Assembly: GCA_039545355.1 (NCBI GenBank)
Contig: BCJJ01000011.1
Location: 1,086,851 to 1,150,850 of the forward strand
From: Trichosporon coremiiforme
Taxonomy: Eukaryota; Basidiomycota; Tremellomycetes; Trichosporonales; Trichosporonaceae
Reading direction: 5' to 3'
DNA: 64,000 bases
This document shows positions 41,653-52,561 of this stretch, one piece after another (the first letter of the stretch is position 1; each line of letters opens with the position of its first letter). The notes beneath the pieces were generated by a model that saw nothing but the letters and a program-made list of their open reading frames with translations, was not told the DNA's origin and searched no databases. A program made the translations under genes and the position numbers.

Positions 41653-43483
41653 CTAGGCCTCGAACTTGTCGGCCTTGTCCTCGCTGCCCTCCTCCCAGGC
41701 GGCGACCTTGACGGCGCCGTTCTTCTGGACGATGACCTCGAGGATGAGCTTCTTGCCGGCGGCGACCTCGACCTCGACGGCGCCGAGGCAGGTCGTCTTC
41801 TTAACAATGGCGGTCTTGACCTCCTCGGGCTCCTCGTCCGAGAACTCCTCCTCACCCTCCTCGGGGGGCGGGGGAGCGATCGTCTCGACCTTGACGTCGT
41901 GCTTGCCCTCCCAGATCTCGAGGGCGGTCTTGCCGCCAGCGACAGGGAAGGCGGCACGCCGCCTGACGGGGAGAGGAGCGTCGGTCTCAATGACAACAGC
42001 GGCGAGGGTGTCCTCCTTGCTGCCAGGGAGAACGATACCGATGGGGGCAGAAGTACACGGGACGGGCTTCTTGGCGAGCTCGAGAACGTCCTTCTCGGCA
42101 AGGCGCGAGTCGAGGTTGGAGAGGTGGAGGGCCTGAAGGGCACATCCGACGGCAATGGCCTCAGAGGGGTCAAGAGCGGCGGTGACCGGCGTCGTAGGCT
42201 GGACGAGGTACGAGAGGTTGGACTGGAGGCCGGGGAAGAGGGTCGAGGCACCGGCGAGGAGGACCTCGTCGATCTCGGCAATGTCGAGGCCAGCCTCGGC
42301 GACAACAGCCTTCAGCTTCTCGCCGACCTTGGTGTAGACGGGGAGAGCGAGACCGTCGAAACGGATACGGTTGATCGAGGTCGACAGGTCGTAGCCGTCC
42401 TTGAGCGACTCGACGGCGCAGGTGGCGGCACCGGTCGAAGCCGAGAGCGAGCGCTTGGTGTGCTCAATGGCGAGACGAAGCTTGGCCTCGGCACGCTTGT
42501 CCTGGACAGAGGCGTTCTCGGCGCAGGGGAGGTCAAGAGCGATCTTGGTCTTCTTGGTGAACTCCTTGGCGAAGTGCTTGAGGAGGAGGGCGTCGAGCTC
42601 ACGGCCACCAAGCTTGTCGTCACGGCCCTTGGCGAGGACAGTGTAGATGCCGTCAGAGACAGCGACAACGGAAACAGCGAGCGAGGTCTCGCCCATGTCG
42701 AGGACGACGACCTTCTTGTCCTGCTTCTCCTCCTCTCCGGCGTTACCCTCCTCGGGGGAGCCGAGGAGACCACGAGCCTTGCGCTCCTCGGTCATACCGG
42801 CACGGTAACCGGTGAGAACAGCAGCGGCCTCGTCGAGAACCTGGATGACGTTGATACCGGCATCGGTGGCGGCGGCGCGGAGAGCCTCAGTCTGCTCGGG
42901 GGTGAACCAAACGGGGGCGGAGACGACGCAGTGGGTAGGCTTCTGGCCGATGAAGTCGGTGGCAGAGGCAAAGAGGGTCTGGAGGAAGAGGGTGGTAATC
43001 TCGGGGACAGTGATCGTCTTCTTGGCGGCCTGGGGCTCAGCAACGGCGGGGGTAGCAGCGCCAGAAGGAGCCTGCGAGCGCGAACCGGGGGTAGGGGNGG
43101 GGGGAGGGGGGATCATGATGTCGACGGTGTAGGCGGGGGTCTTCGACTCGGGGATGAGGGGAGCGGCAAGAATGGCGGTGTGGTCGACCTCGTCGTAGGT
43201 GTGGCCAAGGAGGTTACGGAAGCCCATGATCGTGTTGTGGCCGTTCTTGACGAGGTGGGGCTTAGCACCGTTGCCAATGTAGACCTGGTCCTCGACGTAC
43301 GAGACGGCACACGCGATCTGACGCTCACCGTCCTCGTTGGCGATGCACTGGGCGTGGCCATCCTTGTCGATGATAGCGATGGACGCGTACGACTGGCCGA
43401 AGTTGATACCGAGAATGACAGGAGCAGGAGCCGACCTGGAGGGTCAGTTCAGTCGTCGAAACGTGCGCTCGGGACGCTGCCAT
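41653..43483 (-). CDS. SSZ1: atypical Hsp70 Ssz1 of the ribosome-associated complex
   Basis: Ssz1 pairs with the J-protein Zuotin at the ribosome exit tunnel. The body (41653-43435) starts SAPAPVILGINFGQSYASIA, an Hsp70 phosphate-1 loop with FG in place of LGT. It continues with IANEDGERQIA, MGFRNLLGHTYDEV, a low-complexity linker, VSAPVWFTPEQTEALRAAA, VLDMGETSLAVSVV and the LAGASTLFPGLQSNL loop. The substrate domain is short and truncated, as in Ssz1, and the last 90 residues are acidic then basic. Length is 596 aa. No ATG exists in frame in the body, so an upstream exon is needed. The best fit is an 8-nt exon (43476-43483) and a 40-nt intron with a weak GTCCCG donor, giving MAASAPAPVILG. 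Position 43098 is an N, one unknown residue in a Pro run. Confidence 0.88.
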
Positions 43484-45202
43484 GTTGTTGCAACGACACG
43501 CCTCGAGGGGTTTTCTGAAATTATTAAGACGCACATTTTGACCGATATTTTCTAGATTTCGAAGCAGAAAAAGCAGGAGACGGGGTAGTTGAATGCGCTC
43601 TTCGTGGTGTTGCGCTGGCTGCGTCGTTTCCTATGCAGCTTTTGGGCGGGAGAGGGGCCGAACAGGTGTGATGGAGGTGCTGGAGTCCGAAAAAATGACG
43701 ATCCCTCAGGTCTGAGTGACCGAGAGCCGCATTCAGGCTGCTCAACTTCCGGGAGCCACGGTCTCGGATATTCGGTGTTAGCCATATGGTCTGATCGTGG
43801 TGGTCGCGTGTGTATTTCTTACGTAACTAACCGGCACGCCTTTCCGAGAGGACCTGAGCTCCTCAGGTTACGGCAGAGAAGACCGAGATGCAAGAGCAAC
43901 AGCATTGCGCAAAGCTGCGCAGGATCGCGTAGGAAGGAGTGCAGAAGAAACAAACCCTGGGCTGCCTGAGAGCTGTGAATGCAGTTTGAATGAAAGAATC
44001 TCAGGAATGGTGAGACGGACCAGACTGCGACGGCTAGGCCAGGTAGCACCGGCAGGAGATGCAGGGCAACAGGCTCATTGGACGCAGTGCGCAGCACAAA
44101 TCACACGCGCAACCGCGCGCACCGCGCGACTTCCTTCTTCGCTTCCTACCGTATCCTGCCTACGCGTTTTCTTATCGTTCCTGCCATCCTGCATTCCTGC
44201 ATTTTCCTGTTTCCCTCATCCTGTCGTGACCCAAAACCTCATCGGCACTACCCACATTGCTCATCCAGCGGGCCGTAGACGTTGAGTCGTCTTTTATTCT
44301 TCGCGAGCGACTTTGTCTGTCCACTGCACGATGCGCACGACGCACAAACACGAGACAGGCCTCTGCTTGGACTGATCCCCCTTGCTCCTCCCCCCTTCTT
44401 CCCCTTGACGCCTGGACGGACACTCTTGGAGACGACACGGCGCCACTCGGAAGGCAGGCCAGGAAGAAGGACAGCCTAGGCGCAGGCGTCAGGAGCAGGA
44501 GTTCCGAATCAGTGCGACTGGCGCGACAGTCGCAGGTTCCTTGATCCTTTGGGCTGCTGTTTTTCCTTGATTGATGCGCCACCTGCCCGCTGACTGGGCC
44601 TGACGTGCACAGTGCGATGCTGCACTTGCCCTCTAATTGCCCTCTTCCTCGTCATCTACCCCTCCTCGGCCCTTTCGAAGCCGGCCTGTGCGTGCGCAGG
44701 AGCCCATCCCACCATTCTCGCTGGCTTTTCTCAATGCGCCCACCCAGCTCTCCACCATACCCGCTGCCCAGCCATGCCAGCCATGGGCTGGGCAAGCTCT
44801 GCGCCCACCTCACTCACGGCGCCCATGGCCCTCCCAAATCCCAGCGACCGTCTCTGCTCGCAGGCATGGAGCTCTAGCATGCCAGGCATCTGGTGCGTCA
44901 TTGGAAGGCAACGCTAGCCTGCATCGGGGCCATGATTGTGGCGTTGCATGGCGTCGGATGAGACGCATGATGCAGCAGGACAAGAAATACTCACCCTTAC
45001 GCTCAATATTGCCCAGTTCTTCATTATCAAGCCTTCCTCCAACGGTCCCGACGTTGATCTCTCTCCTACTCCTTACCCAGCCGACGCCTCTCGACATTCG
45101 CTCCTTAACTTACTCCTCTGAACTCCGTACCTCACAAACAGACATCCTTTTAACCGACCGCATCACCACACCAACTTATTTCTCTTGCCCCGACCCGACG
45201 TG
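43484..45202. other. 1.7-kb divergent region, SSZ1 and CRIB-domain gene
   Basis: No gene is supported. Next to SSZ1 an ATG at 43516-43518 (minus strand) opens a short upstream frame of about 30 codons that overlaps the likely SSZ1 start in another frame, a possible uORF. The plus-strand leader before 45203 is C/T-rich. Confidence 0.45.
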
Positions 45203-48200
45203 ATGACGATGCGCACCCGGCATGGTGCGACCCCCACCCAGCGACCACCGACCATGTTCGAAGCGACGGCCGCCGACCACAAAATCAGTGCCCTTAAGCA
45301 AACGACGCTGCCGCGAGGTCGCAACCTGACGGACCCCGATCTTCTCTTGCACATGCAGAGCCCCTCGTGTTCCACCCCAAGGTGAGGTCTGCATCGCAAC
45401 GTAGGAACGTTCACTGATAGGAAGCAGCAGCACTGTTCGCCCTGCAGCTCCTCTCCGCCCTCGTATCGAGACCTCCGACTTTGCCCTGCCGCTCATCCCT
45501 ACGATCCGCGCCGACAGCCCAATGTCTACACATTCTCGAGATCCGCGTATGGCTGATGATTTGGAGCCGCCAAGACTATGGAAGACGACATCTCAAGGAT
45601 CGCAGCCCAAGTCTCCAAGCGTCACGTCTGCGTGCCCAAGCCCGACCCCGAGTGCAACCCCGTCAGCTTATTCGGTTCGCCTGAAAACGTCGAGTGGCGG
45701 GGGCGAAGCGTCCGGGTCCCGGTTACAGCGCAAGAAGTCGAATGCGTCCCTCCTTGTGAAGCGCGGCCTTACGCGGATGGGTAGTGTCATGAGCCGTAAG
45801 GGAGCTTCTGCAGGAGGGAGGGAGGGGTCAAGACATGGGCAACAGAGTTCGACCAGCACACCTCCACGTCGACGGTTACCTCGCAACAACAGCCTGACAT
45901 TGGACGATCTGGTGGAGGAATCTAACGCGACCTCTTCTCCAGGCTTGATGCGCGTACAGAGTCCCCTCCAACCGCTGCTACCGTCTCAAATCTGCCAGGG
46001 CAAAGGCGAAACGGGTGGTGTCAGTCGACCGTTCAATGTTCAGGTGAGTCACAATTACATTACCACGACTGACCTTGAAGCACCAGCTGCATGTGACGGA
46101 GAACCTGGAAGGGTTACCGATGGAATGGCTTGATCAGCTCAAAGCCCAAGGCATGTCGGAATCAGAGCTGCTACTCATCGTTGCTGCACACAAGAAGCAA
46201 CGCTCGGTTGCATTGCACCCCATCAACCCTACAGGACGACGGAAGCCATTGCCCAACTTCACGGTGGGCGATGTTTCAGCGCCAACGCTGTCACGTTCCC
46301 AGCGAAATCCTTCTGGAGCACTGGACGACGCTCAAGGTGAAGTTAATGTGATCCTGCGAACACCGAAGAAACATGGACGACCTAGTCATGACAATTCCGA
46401 GCCAACAGAGGCGCGCAAAATGCCCAAGGAGAAGCCATCTCTGACGATCCAAGTGCCTCCGAGAGAACGCACGAAAGTTCAGCTCGAGCAGGGCCACATA
46501 AGTCCGCCTTCCCAGCGAACATATGGCGTCTCGTTGGGGCCCGTTGCGTCTTCGTTGACCGCTGTTGGGTCTACATTGACGTGGCCCCGCGCTGCGTCCA
46601 GTGCAGCCCCAGCCCTACCCAATGTGCCTATCGTTACCGCCGCACCTACCCCAGTGTCACCGCCAAAAACTGGCCCTGATCCATCTCCTCAGCCACTGGA
46701 GGCCGCAGCACGGTCCCCGACTTCTGCCTCGCTTCCGCCCACACCGACCTCAGCATCCGCCAGTAGCAAAGTTGGAAGGCGATCGCGCGCACTGAGCACA
46801 CAGCTTAGGCGGTCAAGCAGTATCATCACAAAGCTACTTACGGAATTTGACCCGGCCTCCTCCCGGCCGTCGCGCTCCAGCGGCCAACATTTGCAGCCAC
46901 TCTCCAGGGCTGATAATGGATCCGGATCCGATACCGAAGAGAAGCGCAAAGGCGAACATGAGCGTGGCCCTTCAAATGTCAGCGCCATTTCATTCTTGAC
47001 AGTCGGCAGCGTGTCATCTGCGGGCCGAAGAATGTCCGACGAGATTCGTGGCTTCCAAAACCTCAACATCGACCTAACGGACGGTGATGAATGGGCCGCT
47101 TCGATCCTCGCGGCATGGGACGAGGAAGGCGGCATGGAAGAGCCGCCGGAAGGGATCCAAACGGCTGAGGTGGCGCCGGCACCGCTCCAGGATGAAGGGA
47201 CCGACGCGCCGGAGGCCGACTATGTTCCTGAGGAGGCTGAAATCAGGGTTGTGAGACCTCCGATAACAAAACAGGCATCTATGATTTCGCTAAGGGCTGT
47301 CATGGAAGAGGCAGCGGAGCGAAAGGAGCGCCCGAGACCGAAGTCGGTCTCGTTGGACCGCGTGTATTCGCCTCCGCCACCTCCGCGACCCTTACGAGTT
47401 GCTTCACCGGTTAACAACGCTACGCCACCATCCGAGCCACGGCTGGTCGTTCCGACAATGTCGAGCTCGCGATTGCGCTGCGTCTCGGTGGATTCGTTCG
47501 GTGTTCAGCGTCGACACTCGCAAACTCCGACTACTTCCCCGTCCTCTTCCGAGATCGACCTTAGCACCCCGCCCCTCGATGAGACCGCCACGGCGGTCAT
47601 TTCTCTCCCCAAGCCGATGACCCAGCCTCTCCGCATCAACTCTCCCCGTGCATCCCCAACCCCGCCCCTGCGGATACTTCGTTCTCCCAAGTCGGCGTCT
47701 ATGAACCGATCAAGTTCTGGTCAGAGCTTGAACGTCAGTGCTTATCGATCACGACCCTCGAGCCAGGCCAGCAAGCGAGACGTGCACCTGTCACCCTCCG
47801 CGCTCTCCCTGAATCACGCTCGTCTCAGCCTGCAAGCCAAGTCTGTCGGGTCCATCGACTCGCCCTCGCTCTACTCCCCACGCTCGTCTCGTCATTACTC
47901 ACCCATTCGGTCCTCTTACTCGTCGCACCGCGCTTCCCTGCCTCGCCCTCCGCCCAGCCGTCCGCCACCTGACGTACCTCGTTCCAACACTGAAACAACA
48001 GAAGGCACGTCCTCCACCACCCCCGGCGCCCAGGCTTTCCCTAGCACCGGGTCGTTCCTTCCTTTCAGCGAGGAGGAGGCGCACTCCATGCACTCCCCGG
48101 CTGAGGTGTCCGCCAGCGAGCATCGGCGCGAAGCGTTCAGCCTGCCGACCAGCGCAGACAGTCTGCCACTTGAGTACACTCAGGACCAACGAGAGCAGAA

Positions 48201-48834
48201 CCATGTCCGGGGACAAGAAAGCATTCAGAGCATGGAGTCGCTCTTCGCTTCGTCCGGCGCGCTTGGCCTCGTTTTGAACCTCGATGGCGTGAACAACCGC
48301 CTCAGCGAGGGTGCTGCGTTGAGCCGAGTATCATCCTGCTCGTCCGCGAATTACTCGTATCAGCTGCACGAAGCGACGGTGCAGCGCGCATACACGCGAG
48401 TACTCCGCCGCGCAGGAGAGAGCGTGCACGACCTAGGAGGAGACGTCGACGAGGTCTCCAGCGAGAGCGCGTACGGCGACGACGCCTACATCCCGCAGGA
48501 CACCCTGATTGCGCCTGGCTACCGGCCAACTCCCAGCGGCCCGACGGGGGTGACGCCTGTCGATGTCTCGTTTGCGAACGCCCGCCTGATCCGTGTCAAC
48601 GAGCTCGAGGACCCCGAGGACGGCTACCACACGGCCTACGCCTCGCCCCGCTTCGACACAAACCGCATGAGCATGGTCTCGGGCTACTCGAGCGTGTACC
48701 ATAGTGTGAGCAGTGCGACCGACCCCGACTTCCAGTCCGCGGGACAGGCGACGCACCTGCCCTTCCCCTTCCCCAGCCATGTCAACCACCCAAGCCCGCT
48801 CGGACAGCTGCCGCCCCAGCCGCAGCATGTATAA
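45203..48834 (+). CDS. large disordered CRIB/PBD-domain protein, putative Cdc42/Rac effector
   Basis: Three exons are proposed: 45203-45381, 45428-46043 and 46081-48834, in phase, 1182 aa. The splice between exons 2 and 3 restores a p21-binding domain: VSRPFNVQHQLHV (residues 258-270), then NLEGLPMEWLDQLKAQGMSE. This matches the PAK-type CRIB plus the GLPxEW helix that follows it in PAK/Cla4 kinases. The remaining 900 residues are Ser/Pro/Arg-rich with many SPxR and RSSS sites and no kinase, PH or SH3 domain. Near the C-terminus SYQLHEATVQRAYTRVLRRA may be a helix. Exon 1 rests on splice phase alone; a safe minimum start is the ATG at 45522. Binding to GTP-loaded Cdc42 or Rac at growth sites is inferred from the domain. 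I know no named orthologue with this architecture. Confidence 0.78.
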
Positions 48835-49163
48835 TCGTTACTCGTAACCACTAGCCCCACGCCTGTCGTGCCAATCAAACCATCCATTTACATCCATCGG
48901 ACATTTTAGCTCTTATCATCAGCCCTCATCCCATACCCACCTAGCAAGCTGAGTGGCTGATCCTTTGTTGTGCATAATCGATTCTTAGATGCAATCTTTA
49001 ATTGGGTTTCTGCTTGAGTTACCTCGTGCTTCACGTCCGTTACATGTTGCCAGTGTGCGTGCGTCAGTGAACTTGGCAGTGGAACATTGTGCGTTAGAAG
49101 AATGGCTATATGGTACATGCAATGAGGGAACGGGTATCTATCGTTCATGCCGGTGAAGGCGGC
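48835..49163. other. convergent spacer, CRIB gene and DCN1
   Basis: Only 3' UTR sequence is expected; nothing else is seen. Confidence 0.5.
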
Positions 49164-50256
49164 CTACGCCTTCTTCGCACGGGCGTACTCGACAAAGTCG
49201 TCAATCGTCGACGGCCACGCAGCTGGGGTACTGTCAGTTCCCGACCCGATTTGCCAAACTCACCCTCCTCGTCGTACTCCTTGTACGCCTTGTCAATGGT
49301 GCGGAGGAAGTCGATGAACAGGCTCCAGGTGTCCTTGCTGACGGCCTTGCCGCGCTCGCGCTGGAACTCGAGCCACATCTCAAGATCGTCTCCGTCGAAC
49401 GCGGGCGGCTCGTCCGTCTGCGTGCTCGACGCCGCGCCGGGGGGCAGCTTGCTAAGCGCGCTGGGGGTCGCGGCGAGCGCGGGCGGGATGAAGAGGTTCC
49501 ACATGTCGAGGGCTGATGTCAGCTCAGCCACCACACATATAGCTCACCAGTCTCCAGAGTCAGAGAGCGCGCGCCGGGAGTCTTGCACAGGTCGAAGGTG
49601 TGCATGTACACTTTTTTGAAGTAGGCGGGATTCGAGTTCAGCTTCTTCCGCAGACCGGGGAGCGCCGCTTTCATCTTGGCGAGGCTGTCGATGCTGCTGT
49701 CAGCTGCAGAAACGAATAAGGAGCTCACGAAGGGTCAATCTCAAGCCAGCCCTGCACGAAGGGCTCCTTCGCCCACTCTCCGGTCGCCTTCGAGCCGAGG
49801 TCCGACGCAAGACAGAACAGTACACTGTCCGAGGAAGGGTCGATGCCGAGCTCGGAGCAGAGCGCCATAGTGCCCTCGATCGTGATTAGCTTGGGGTCCG
49901 ACTCGTCTGGATGGTCAGCTAGTAACCGGTATAGCTAGCGTACCCTTGAACTGCTCCCATATGTCGCCGACCTTCTTCTCGTTCGCCGCCCGGTTCGCCG
50001 ATGCCCCATCACCGCCGGCACCGGCGTCGAGATACGCCTCGACGGCGCCCTGGATGTTGAACTTGTACTTCTTCAGCCATTTCGCTGCGTCTGTTGACCT
50101 ATCCTGTCAGCTAATGGGGCACCGGACAGCTCACGAGGCACCGGTGATGTCGCGGAACTCGTTCGTGATCGCCTTCTCGCTCGACTTGGTCAGTAAACGC
50201 GGCTACTGTCAGCTCCAGGGGCATACGCTAGCTGATTCCTAGCGGGTACGGACCAT
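49164..50256 (-). CDS. DCN1: Dcn1-like NEDD8 ligase (defective in cullin neddylation)
   Basis: Dcn1 is a co-E3 that promotes transfer of NEDD8/Rub1 from Ubc12 to cullins. Six exons are well supported (50135-50202, 49944-50098, 49729-49906, 49548-49696, 49264-49512, 49164-49222), and a first exon consisting only of the ATG at 50254-50256 completes 286 aa. A UBA domain comes first ([12 protein letters not shown], then [20 protein letters not shown]). The PONY/DUF298 domain follows: [74 protein letters not shown] and the signature [21 protein letters not shown]. Introns are 32, 35, 36, 37, 41 and 51 nt, among the shortest here. The start exon depends on a non-consensus GTCCGT donor, so the first residue or two are uncertain. 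Confidence 0.9.
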
Positions 50257-50821
50257 TTCGACACTCTCTGGTGGACCCGGTCCTGATCGGTGTGCAAACG
50301 GGGAAGGTGTAAGATGTCGAGATAAGATGCGCTCGATGACGCGCGTGACTGCACTGTCTGAGTGGACTCTGCGGACAGGCCTCCACTTTCCTTTCGAGGA
50401 AGACAGTTATCGGATCCGCCCACATTGGGAAGTCTGCTCCCACGCGAGATCAGCATGGCGATTTTTCTCTCTCCAATTTCTCCCCAACCCCCCCTTTGGT
50501 GGTTCACGTGACCGAATCCTCCCACACTATTTCGTGCTGTGTCCCCTTGTGCCCCGTATCCGCGTCGCGGACCCTGAAGGTGCCAACCTGGCGCGCTGGC
50601 GCGCTCGGCCCTTTGCTCGTTCTAGCCCAGCGGGCCAGGGAGCAGACTGCCCCGCCAGCGCGCTCCCTCTCGCGACGAGCATAGGCACCAACCCATGCGC
50701 CTGGCACCTGGCACACTCGCTCTGTTGGCTGGCACCATCGTCCGTCCTTCCTCATCTCCCTCCTCGTCCTCATCGTCCTTCCATCTTTTACCACCTACCC
50801 ACTCCAAAACACTTACCCATC
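50257..50821. other. divergent promoter, DCN1 and CDC10
   Basis: No gene is present. A TCACGTGA palindrome lies at 50504-50511, and the 110 bases before CDC10 are C/T-rich. Confidence 0.5.
50504..50511. promoter_or_regulatory. E-box palindrome TCACGTGA between DCN1 and CDC10
   Basis: The same octamer as upstream of HEM4 lies 248 bp from the DCN1 start and 311 bp from the CDC10 start. Binding by a Cbf1-type factor is inferred. Confidence 0.4.
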
Positions 50822-52115
50822 ATGGCCGCCACCGCCGTCGCCAACAACCCCGAGGACATCGTCGCCGCCTCCTACGTCGGTTTCGACTGTGCGTGTCCCT
50901 CCTCCAGCACCCTACTGACTTTGCAGCGATCACCCGGCAGATCGAACACAAGCTTCTCAAGCGCGGTTTCCAGTTCAATGTCATGGTTGTCGGTACGTAT
51001 TCACGCGTCCTCCCGGCGCCCCGATACATGGACATGAGGCGAGGACATTTGCACAGCACCTGTGGGATGGAAGCGATGGATGTTGCGGTCGTCTACGGCA
51101 GATGAGGAAGACACCCACGGCCCGTGCAGACATAGCGGTAGCGCTGACTCTTTTCAGGCCAGACCGGTCTCGGCAAGTCCACCCTCGTTAACACTCTTTT
51201 CGCCTCGCACCTCGTCGACTCGAAGGGCCGCACCGAGCCTGACATCGCTGCTCGCTCGACCACCGAGATCCACGCCAACTCGCACGGTGAGTCAGGTCTT
51301 TCTTGTTGACACGGAGCGGGTCAGTGCGCGAGCTAGATCGCGCTCTGAACTCCGCCTTCGGCGTCGCAGATAGTTTCCCTCCGTTCTCGGCAAGCTGACT
51401 TTCAGTCATCGTTGAGAACGGCGTCCGTCTTAAGCTGAACATTATCGACACCCCGGGTTACGGAGACCTCGTCAACAATGACCAGTGCTGGGACCCTATC
51501 GTCAAGTACATCAAGGACCAGCACTCGGCCTACCTCCGCAAGGAGCTGACCGCCATGCGTGAGCGCTTCATCCCCGACACCCGCATCCACTGCTGTGTCT
51601 TCTTCATCAACCCCACCGGCCACACCCTCAAGCCCATCGACATCACTGTGCTCAAGAAGCTCAGCGAGATTGTCAACGTTGTCCCTGTTATCGCCAAGTC
51701 GGACTCGCTTACCCTTGAGGAGCGTGCCGCCTTCAAGCAGCGCATCATGGCTGAGCTCCAGCACCACCAGATCCGACTCTACCCCTTCGACGGCGATGAG
51801 CTTGACGCCGAGGAGCTCGACCTGAACGAGCGCGTCCGCAACATGCTCCCCTTCGCCATTGTCGGTTCTGAGCGCACGGTCGTCGTCGACGGCAAGCCGG
51901 TCCGCGGCCGCAAGCACCGCTGGGGTGTTGTCAACGTTGAGGACGAGACTCACTGCGAGTTTGTTTACCTCCGCAACTTCCTCACGCGTACCCACCTCCA
52001 GGACCTGATCGAGACCACCAGCCAGATCCACTACGAGACCTTCCGTTCCAAGCAGCTCCTTGCACTCAAGGAAAGCTCTGCCAAGCAGCAGCAGCAGCCT
52101 GCCCCTTCAGCTTAG
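50822..52115 (+). CDS. CDC10: septin, Cdc10 group
   Basis: Septins polymerise into filaments at the bud neck and division site; Cdc10 sits at the centre of the octamer in yeast. Four exons (50822-50888, 50927-50992, 51158-51286, 51406-52115) give 323 aa, against 322 in budding yeast. The start ASYVGFDSITRQIEHKLLKR matches the Cdc10 N-terminus. G1 is GQTGLGKS, G3 is DTPG in NIIDTPGYGDLVNN, and G4 is AKSD. The septin element is seen in GRKHRWGVVNVEDETHCEFV followed by YLRNFLTRTHLQDLIETTS. As expected for this group there is no C-terminal coiled coil, only a short Gln-rich end. Three introns interrupt the P-loop half of the gene only. Confidence 0.96.
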
Positions 52116-52561
52116 AGTTTCTGAGCCGTTCGTGACCTGTTCTGATACCCCCCGGGCAGCGTGGACGCCTATGGTCCGCGCCTGGTGATCGTTTAGTTCT
52201 TAAAAACGGGGAACCGTTAATCTAATTCCTCTCCTTTTGTTGAAGATACCACTACTGTGATGCACATGATGACATTATGCGCTGAACCCGCCGCCTCCCC
52301 CTGCCCCCGCATTCTCGGAGTCCGGACAATCTATCCATTCATTGATTACAGATCTGATCTGAATCTTCCGTAGGCGAGAAACGCGACGACGAAGTCCGAG
52401 CGCTAAGCGGGTTCGTTGTTTACGTAAGAACGTTGCCGCACAAATGTTCGCTGGGTGAGAAGTCCAGTTCCCGGAGCTTGGTACGGAGGACGATCATTCC
52501 TCATCCGCACTCTCCTCCGCATTCCACTTTCACCATTCTACCCACTCGCATCGTCCGCAAA
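52116..52561. other. spacer between CDC10 and RKI1
   Basis: This tandem spacer has a C-rich leader before RKI1 (52500-52561). No gene is seen. Confidence 0.5.

Noticed and set aside
41605..43518. 637-codon open frame antisense to SSZ1
   Set aside because: Same mirror effect; the Gly/Leu/Asp-rich translation has no domain and shows the repeat pattern of reversed codons.
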